Below, piece after piece: positions 14,247-17,398 of a stretch of DNA of 17,398 bases; position 1 is the first letter of the stretch; each line of letters starts with the position of its first letter. The stretch spans positions 15,656 through 33,053 of the forward strand of contig DJFO01000146.1 in the NCBI GenBank assembly GCA_002432555.1, in the 5' to 3' direction. The notes under the pieces are model-generated. The model was not told the DNA's origin and did no database searches. It saw nothing but the letters and a program-made list of their open reading frames with translations. This stretch comes from Marinagarivorans sp. UBA5870. Its GTDB lineage: Bacteria; Pseudomonadota; Gammaproteobacteria; Pseudomonadales; Cellvibrionaceae. The translations under genes and the position numbers were made by a program.

Positions 14247-14953
14247 CGGTGCGTTTGGCGGAGCTCCACCTGCAGCCTCATCATCGGGTGCTTGACCTGG
14301 GATGCGGCGAGGGCCGGCACGCGCTGGCGGTCCATTGGTTCGGCGTGGCGGAACAGGTGGTTGCCTTGGACACCAGCGCACGCGACCTAACCACCGCACG
14401 GGGCCGCTTGGCGGATTTTCCCCAGCCGAACCCGGCTAAAACCTGCTGCTTTCTGCGCGCGGATGGGCTGCGGTTGCCATTCGCGGACGCAAGTTTCGAT
14501 GTCATCATCTGCTCGGAAGTGTTGGAACACATCGTTCATTATGAAAAGATGCTCGCGGAAATCCAGCGGGTCAGCAAACCCGGTGGGCTGCTCGCCGTCA
14601 GCGTACCGCGCGCGTGGCCTGAGCGTATTTGTTGGTGGCTGAGCTCAGCCTACCATCGGGTTGAAGGTGGCCATGTACGGATTTTCCAGGCGAGCCAGTT
14701 GCGCCAGCGGATTGAGCAGCACCGCTTCCGCCTGCGCTTGCGCCACTGGGCCCACGCGCTGCACGTGCCCTACTGGTGGCTGCGATGTCTTTTCTGGCGC
14801 CGTGGCCCCGACTTCGCCCCGGTGCGGGCTTACCATCGTTTTCTCGTGTGGGATTTGCTGGCGCAACCGCGCCTTACCCGCCTGCTCGATACGCTGCTCA
14901 ACCCGCTGTTGGGCAAAAGTGTGGTGTTCTATTTCATCAAGGAACAGGATTGA
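14240..14953 (+). CDS. Class I SAM-dependent methyltransferase
   Basis: This 237-residue cytoplasmic enzyme has a Rossmann-type methyltransferase fold. Motif I is VLDLGCGEGRHAL (17-29), the acidic end of strand two is in VVALDTS, and motif IV/post is LPFADASFDVIICSEVLEHI. The C-terminal part has GGHVRIF and a basic, aromatic stretch that may bind the acceptor, ending LLGKSVVFYFIKEQ. The GTG at 14240 is chosen because MLTV-RLAEL matches the N-terminus I recall for this family and because it overlaps the glycosyltransferase stop by 7 nt, a sign of translational coupling. The frame continues open upstream inside the glycosyltransferase to 14150, but that part is out-of-frame shadow. GTG at 14249 is an alternative. 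It probably methylates the product of the preceding enzyme; this is inferred from context. Confidence 0.9.
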   Translation: MLTVRLAELHLQPHHRVLDLGCGEGRHALAVHWFGVAEQVVALDTSARDLTTARGRLADFPQPNPAKTCCFLRADGLRLPFADASFDVIICSEVLEHIVHYEKMLAEIQRVSKPGGLLAVSVPRAWPERICWWLSSAYHRVEGGHVRIFQASQLRQRIEQHRFRLRLRHWAHALHVPYWWLRCLFWRRGPDFAPVRAYHRFLVWDLLAQPRLTRLLDTLLNPLLGKSVVFYFIKEQD

Positions 14954-14956
14954 CCA

Positions 14957-15994
14957 TTGAATCAAGCCACTCCCCTATCACTGCCACTGCCCGCCGACCT
15001 GCAGCCGACCGCCGACTTCATCCGCCGAACGCAACTGCCGGACGGAGCCATTCCCTGGTACGAAGGCGGCAAACTGGATCCCTGGGATCACACAGAGGCG
15101 GCTATGGCGCTCAGCGTGGCCGGCCATTGGCATGAGGCGGAGCGGGCCTACGCCTGGCTCGCGCGGCAGCAACTTCCCGACGGAAGTTGGTACGCGACCT
15201 ATTTGATTGACGGCGGGCACAGTTCGCTGCGGGAAACAAACTTTGTCGCCTACGTGGCTACAGGCGTCTGGCACCATTTTCTCGTCACCCGCCACCGGCA
15301 GTTCCTGCTCGACCTGTTTCCCACGGTGGAGCGGGCGGTCGAGTTCGTGCTGCGTTATCAAAACGCAGAGGGAGACATCGCCTGGGCAGTCGACGCCGCC
15401 GGCTGCGCCCAGGACGACGCCTTGGTAACCGCCTGTTGTTCGATCTTGCGCAGCCTCGACTGCGCCTGCCGCATCGCCCGCGCGCTCGGCCGGAACTGCG
15501 ACCTTTGGCAGGCAGCGGCCGCGCGACTCCAACACGCTCTGTGTCATCAGCCGGACAGATTTGACCGCACCTGGCCGAGCAAGGCGCGTTTTTCGATGGA
15601 CTGGTATTACCCCATACTCGCTGGAATTTGCAATTGCGAGACCGCGCAGGCTCGCTTGCAGCGGCGCTGGGAGGAATTCGTCGAAGCCGGTCTTGGCTGT
15701 CGCTGTGTCAACGATGAGCCCTGGGTCACCATGGCGGAGACCAGCGAACTGGTCATTGCGCTCGTCGCCGCGGGCCAGCGGGAGCAGGCGTTGGCTTTAT
15801 TTGCGACTCTCGCGCAGTGGCGCGATACCGACGGCGGCTATTGGACCGGTTATGTGTTCCGCGACCAAACCATATGGCCTGCGGAAAAAACCACCTGGAC
15901 CGCCGGTGCCGTTCTCCTGGCTGCAGATGCCCTGTTCGGCCTGACGCAGGCGCACGCGATGTTTTTACAGCCGCGGGAAACGACGCCGGTTTAG
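14957..15994 (+). CDS. Alpha/alpha-toroid protein (often labelled prenyltransferase-like)
   Basis: This is a 345-residue soluble protein. Four short repeats with a Q/W-x-x-DG-x-x-W pattern recur at about 26-35, 71-80, 134-143 and 288-299, each after a helix, as in alpha/alpha barrels of terpene cyclases, prenyltransferases and six-hairpin glycosidases. No DxDD cyclase motif is present, and no Asp-Cys-His zinc set of protein prenyltransferases is evident. Distinctive segments are RFSMDWYYPI (211-220), NDEPWVTMAETSEL (252-265) and YWTGYVFRDQTIWPAEKTTW (295-314), rich in acidic and aromatic residues that could line a sugar-binding pocket. It has 11 cysteines, including three CxC pairs. The start must be TTG 14957 or later, because an in-frame stop (the methyltransferase TGA) lies one codon upstream. 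An AGG eight bases before supports TTG. It is the last gene of the operon. Confidence 0.82.
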   Translation: MNQATPLSLPLPADLQPTADFIRRTQLPDGAIPWYEGGKLDPWDHTEAAMALSVAGHWHEAERAYAWLARQQLPDGSWYATYLIDGGHSSLRETNFVAYVATGVWHHFLVTRHRQFLLDLFPTVERAVEFVLRYQNAEGDIAWAVDAAGCAQDDALVTACCSILRSLDCACRIARALGRNCDLWQAAAARLQHALCHQPDRFDRTWPSKARFSMDWYYPILAGICNCETAQARLQRRWEEFVEAGLGCRCVNDEPWVTMAETSELVIALVAAGQREQALALFATLAQWRDTDGGYWTGYVFRDQTIWPAEKTTWTAGAVLLAADALFGLTQAHAMFLQPRETTPV

Positions 15995-16156
15995 TTCTCG
16001 GCCCGCCAAACGTGCGGTGTCGCTTTCGCCAACCGGCCAAATTTGCTAAAAAGCGCGGGATTCAGAATTTGTTCACCATTCCGACGTTAGGCTGCGCGCC
16101 GGTTTCAATCAGTCCCACCTCGATTCCAAGAACAACCAAAACCATAGGAGTGCACC

Positions 16157-17284
16157 ATGAAACAATCTCTCTCATGCGCGATTCGCTTGGCGATTTGCAC
16201 GGCGGCGGTGTCCGTTGTCGGTCAGGCTGCAGCGGATCAGGCCAGCGGTTTCACCATCGCCCCAGGCTTTGAATACCAGATGCTGGACAAGGACCTGCCG
16301 CTGGACAACCCCTATTTGGGCGTAATTGCCCTGGGTTACAAGACCAGCACCCCCTGGGGCTTTGAATTGGCTTATTTAACCGGCAGTACCGAGCTGACCT
16401 CCAGTAGCTCCGACGTCGACCTCGACACCTACCGCCTGGATGCGCTTTATCATTTCGCCGATAACGAAGGGGTACAACCGTACCTTCTCATCGGCGGTGG
16501 TAAACAGGGTTTCGACTTCGGCGGCGTCGACGTCGAGAACGACATGTTGAATGCCGGCGGCGGTTTGAAAATCGCCATCAACGAGGCCCTGAGCCTGCGC
16601 AGCGAACTGCGTCTGACCAATGACCTGGAAAACGAGCTCACCCATTACAACGTGGGTCTCGGGCTTAATTTCCTTCTGGGTGCATCCGCGCCTGCGCCCG
16701 CTCCGAAGCCGGCCGCTCCGAGCGATGCGGACGGCGACGGCGTGCTCGATGCCCAGGACCGCTGCCCCGGCACGCCCGCGGGCACTCGGGTGGACGCCAA
16801 TGGTTGTGAGTTGGTGTTGGACGCGGACAAAGACGGCGTGGCCGACGGCAGCGACCAGTGCCCCGACACTTCCGCCGGCGCGAAAGTGGATGAAAAAGGC
16901 TGTTACATCATCATCACCGAAACGAAGGAAGTGCAACTGCGGGTCAATTTCGAAAATGATTCCTTCGCGGTGCGCGAGGACTCCTATGGTGAAATTGAAG
17001 AGGTCGCCCAATTCATGCGCGAATACCCGCTGACCAAGGTGAGCCTCGAAGGCCACACGGACGACCGCGGTTCCGAAGCCTACAATCAGAAGCTCTCGGA
17101 AAACCGCGCCAAGGCCGTCGGCCGCGTCCTGGTGGAAAAATTCGGCGTTGACCAGGCGCGCGTCAGCTCCCGCGGGTATGGTGAGAGCCAGCCGTTGGTG
17201 GGCAACGATACCGCGGACAACCGCGCGCAAAATCGTCGAGTGACCGCCAAGGTGAGCGCGAACGTCGAAAAAGTACAGCGTTAA
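16157..17284 (+). CDS. OmpA/OprF-family outer membrane porin
   Basis: This 375-residue outer-membrane protein tethers the envelope to peptidoglycan. A signal peptide (about 1-26) precedes an eight-strand beta-barrel (about 30-175) ending in NVGLGLNFLLG. An Ala/Pro hinge (about 177-188) follows, then two thrombospondin type-3 calcium-binding repeats, DADGDGVLDAQDRCP and DADKDGVADGSDQCP, with a 32-residue period and cysteine pairs 203/217 and 235/249. The C-terminal OmpA domain (about 255-370) keeps the diaminopimelate-binding Asp302 and Arg317, in GHTDD and LSENRAK. TAGGAG lies six bases before the ATG. The 162-nt gap from the toroid gene gives room for its own promoter, though I saw no convincing one. 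It ends at a strong terminator. Confidence 0.95.
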   Translation: MKQSLSCAIRLAICTAAVSVVGQAAADQASGFTIAPGFEYQMLDKDLPLDNPYLGVIALGYKTSTPWGFELAYLTGSTELTSSSSDVDLDTYRLDALYHFADNEGVQPYLLIGGGKQGFDFGGVDVENDMLNAGGGLKIAINEALSLRSELRLTNDLENELTHYNVGLGLNFLLGASAPAPAPKPAAPSDADGDGVLDAQDRCPGTPAGTRVDANGCELVLDADKDGVADGSDQCPDTSAGAKVDEKGCYIIITETKEVQLRVNFENDSFAVREDSYGEIEEVAQFMREYPLTKVSLEGHTDDRGSEAYNQKLSENRAKAVGRVLVEKFGVDQARVSSRGYGESQPLVGNDTADNRAQNRRVTAKVSANVEKVQR

Positions 17285-17294
17285 GACGCTCCAA

Positions 17295-17335
17295 GGCCGC
17301 CGCACGACCCAAGCGGCGGCCCTGTTCAATTTTTT
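17295..17335 (+). terminator. Rho-independent terminator after the OmpA-like gene
   Basis: A perfect 9-bp stem, GGCCGCCGC (17295-17303) with GCGGCGGCC (17313-17321), has a 9-nt loop and is followed after 8 nt by six T (17330-17335). It begins 10 nt past the stop codon. The distance to the T-run is a little long but the stem is very stable. Confidence 0.8.
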
Positions 17336-17349
17336 AGGAGCCGCGTGAA

Positions 17350-17398
17350 GTGCAAGAAAATTTTGAAGAATTAATCGATCGCCTACCCGAGCTCGTAA
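17350..17398 (+). CDS. Start of an unidentified gene (3' partial)
   Basis: GTG at 17350 is preceded by TAGGAG at nine bases and opens a frame that runs off the window after 16 codons: (M)QENFEELIDRLPELV. Only an acidic amphipathic helix is visible, too little to identify. The ribosome site directly abuts the T-tract of the upstream terminator, so the promoter would have to lie within or before that terminator, or the gene is reached by read-through. A GTG at 17345 in another frame stops after nine codons. Confidence 0.5.
   Translation, partial: MQENFEELIDRLPELV

Noticed and set aside
13101..14399. 432-codon open frame on the minus strand opposite the glycosyltransferase
   Set aside because: It is an antisense shadow: the plus strand encodes a full GT4 protein with its motifs, and the minus product is an Arg/Pro/Gln-rich sequence with no recognisable domain. 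Long antisense frames are common in GC-rich genes.
16376..17329. 317-codon minus-strand frame opposite the OmpA-like gene
   Set aside because: It runs through the terminator and is fully antisense to a clear OmpA/TSP3 protein; no domain or ribosome site supports it.

Overview
This window looks like chromosomal DNA of a GC-rich gammaproteobacterium. The evidence is gene order and protein type. The series ntrC, secB, grxC, a membrane-anchored rhodanese, gpmI, envC, ctpA, hisF, hisA, hisH and hisB is the backbone I recall around the his genes of Pseudomonas and relatives. HisB is monofunctional, and the EnvC, YibN-like and OprF/OmpA-like proteins are gammaproteobacterial types. I cannot name a genus from the sequence alone. 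I saw no tRNA, rRNA, CRISPR array, insertion sequence or phage gene.

Layout. (1) 1-1014: the 3' two thirds of ntrC on the + strand, ending at a hairpin that works better as a terminator for the opposing genes. (2) 1050-2804, minus strand: a membrane histidine kinase whose ATP-binding domain is badly eroded, followed 30 nt later by a small exported histidine-rich protein. A long perfect palindrome lies over the likely kinase promoter. (3) 2985-4322, minus strand: rhodanese-like protein, glutaredoxin, SecB (redox and protein export). (4) 4560-8817, + strand: gpmI, envC and ctpA, which are glycolysis and cell-wall hydrolase control or processing. (5) 8818-9434: a 398-nt gap with RNA-like inverted repeats, then a small DUF6316-like gene and a shared terminator. 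(6) 9534-12397, minus strand: hisB-hisH-hisA-hisF. (7) 12487-15994, + strand: four tightly packed genes for a membrane-anchored thioredoxin-fold protein, a GT4 glycosyltransferase, a class I SAM methyltransferase and an alpha/alpha-toroid protein. (8) 16157-17335: an OmpA/OprF-like porin with two TSP3 calcium-binding repeats and a good terminator. (9) 17350 to the end: the first codons of an unidentified gene.

Most of the window is conserved housekeeping. Two places look like accessory or undescribed biology. The stronger is the thioredoxin/GT4/methyltransferase/toroid operon. Its last three genes are overlapping or separated by 2-3 nt, and from memory the same trio occurs together in actinobacteria, yet I know of no assigned product. 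They look like one small pathway in which a sugar is transferred, the product is methylated, and the toroid protein acts on or binds it. The second is the degenerate histidine kinase with its His-rich exported partner, sitting between ntrC and secB under a palindromic operator-like site.
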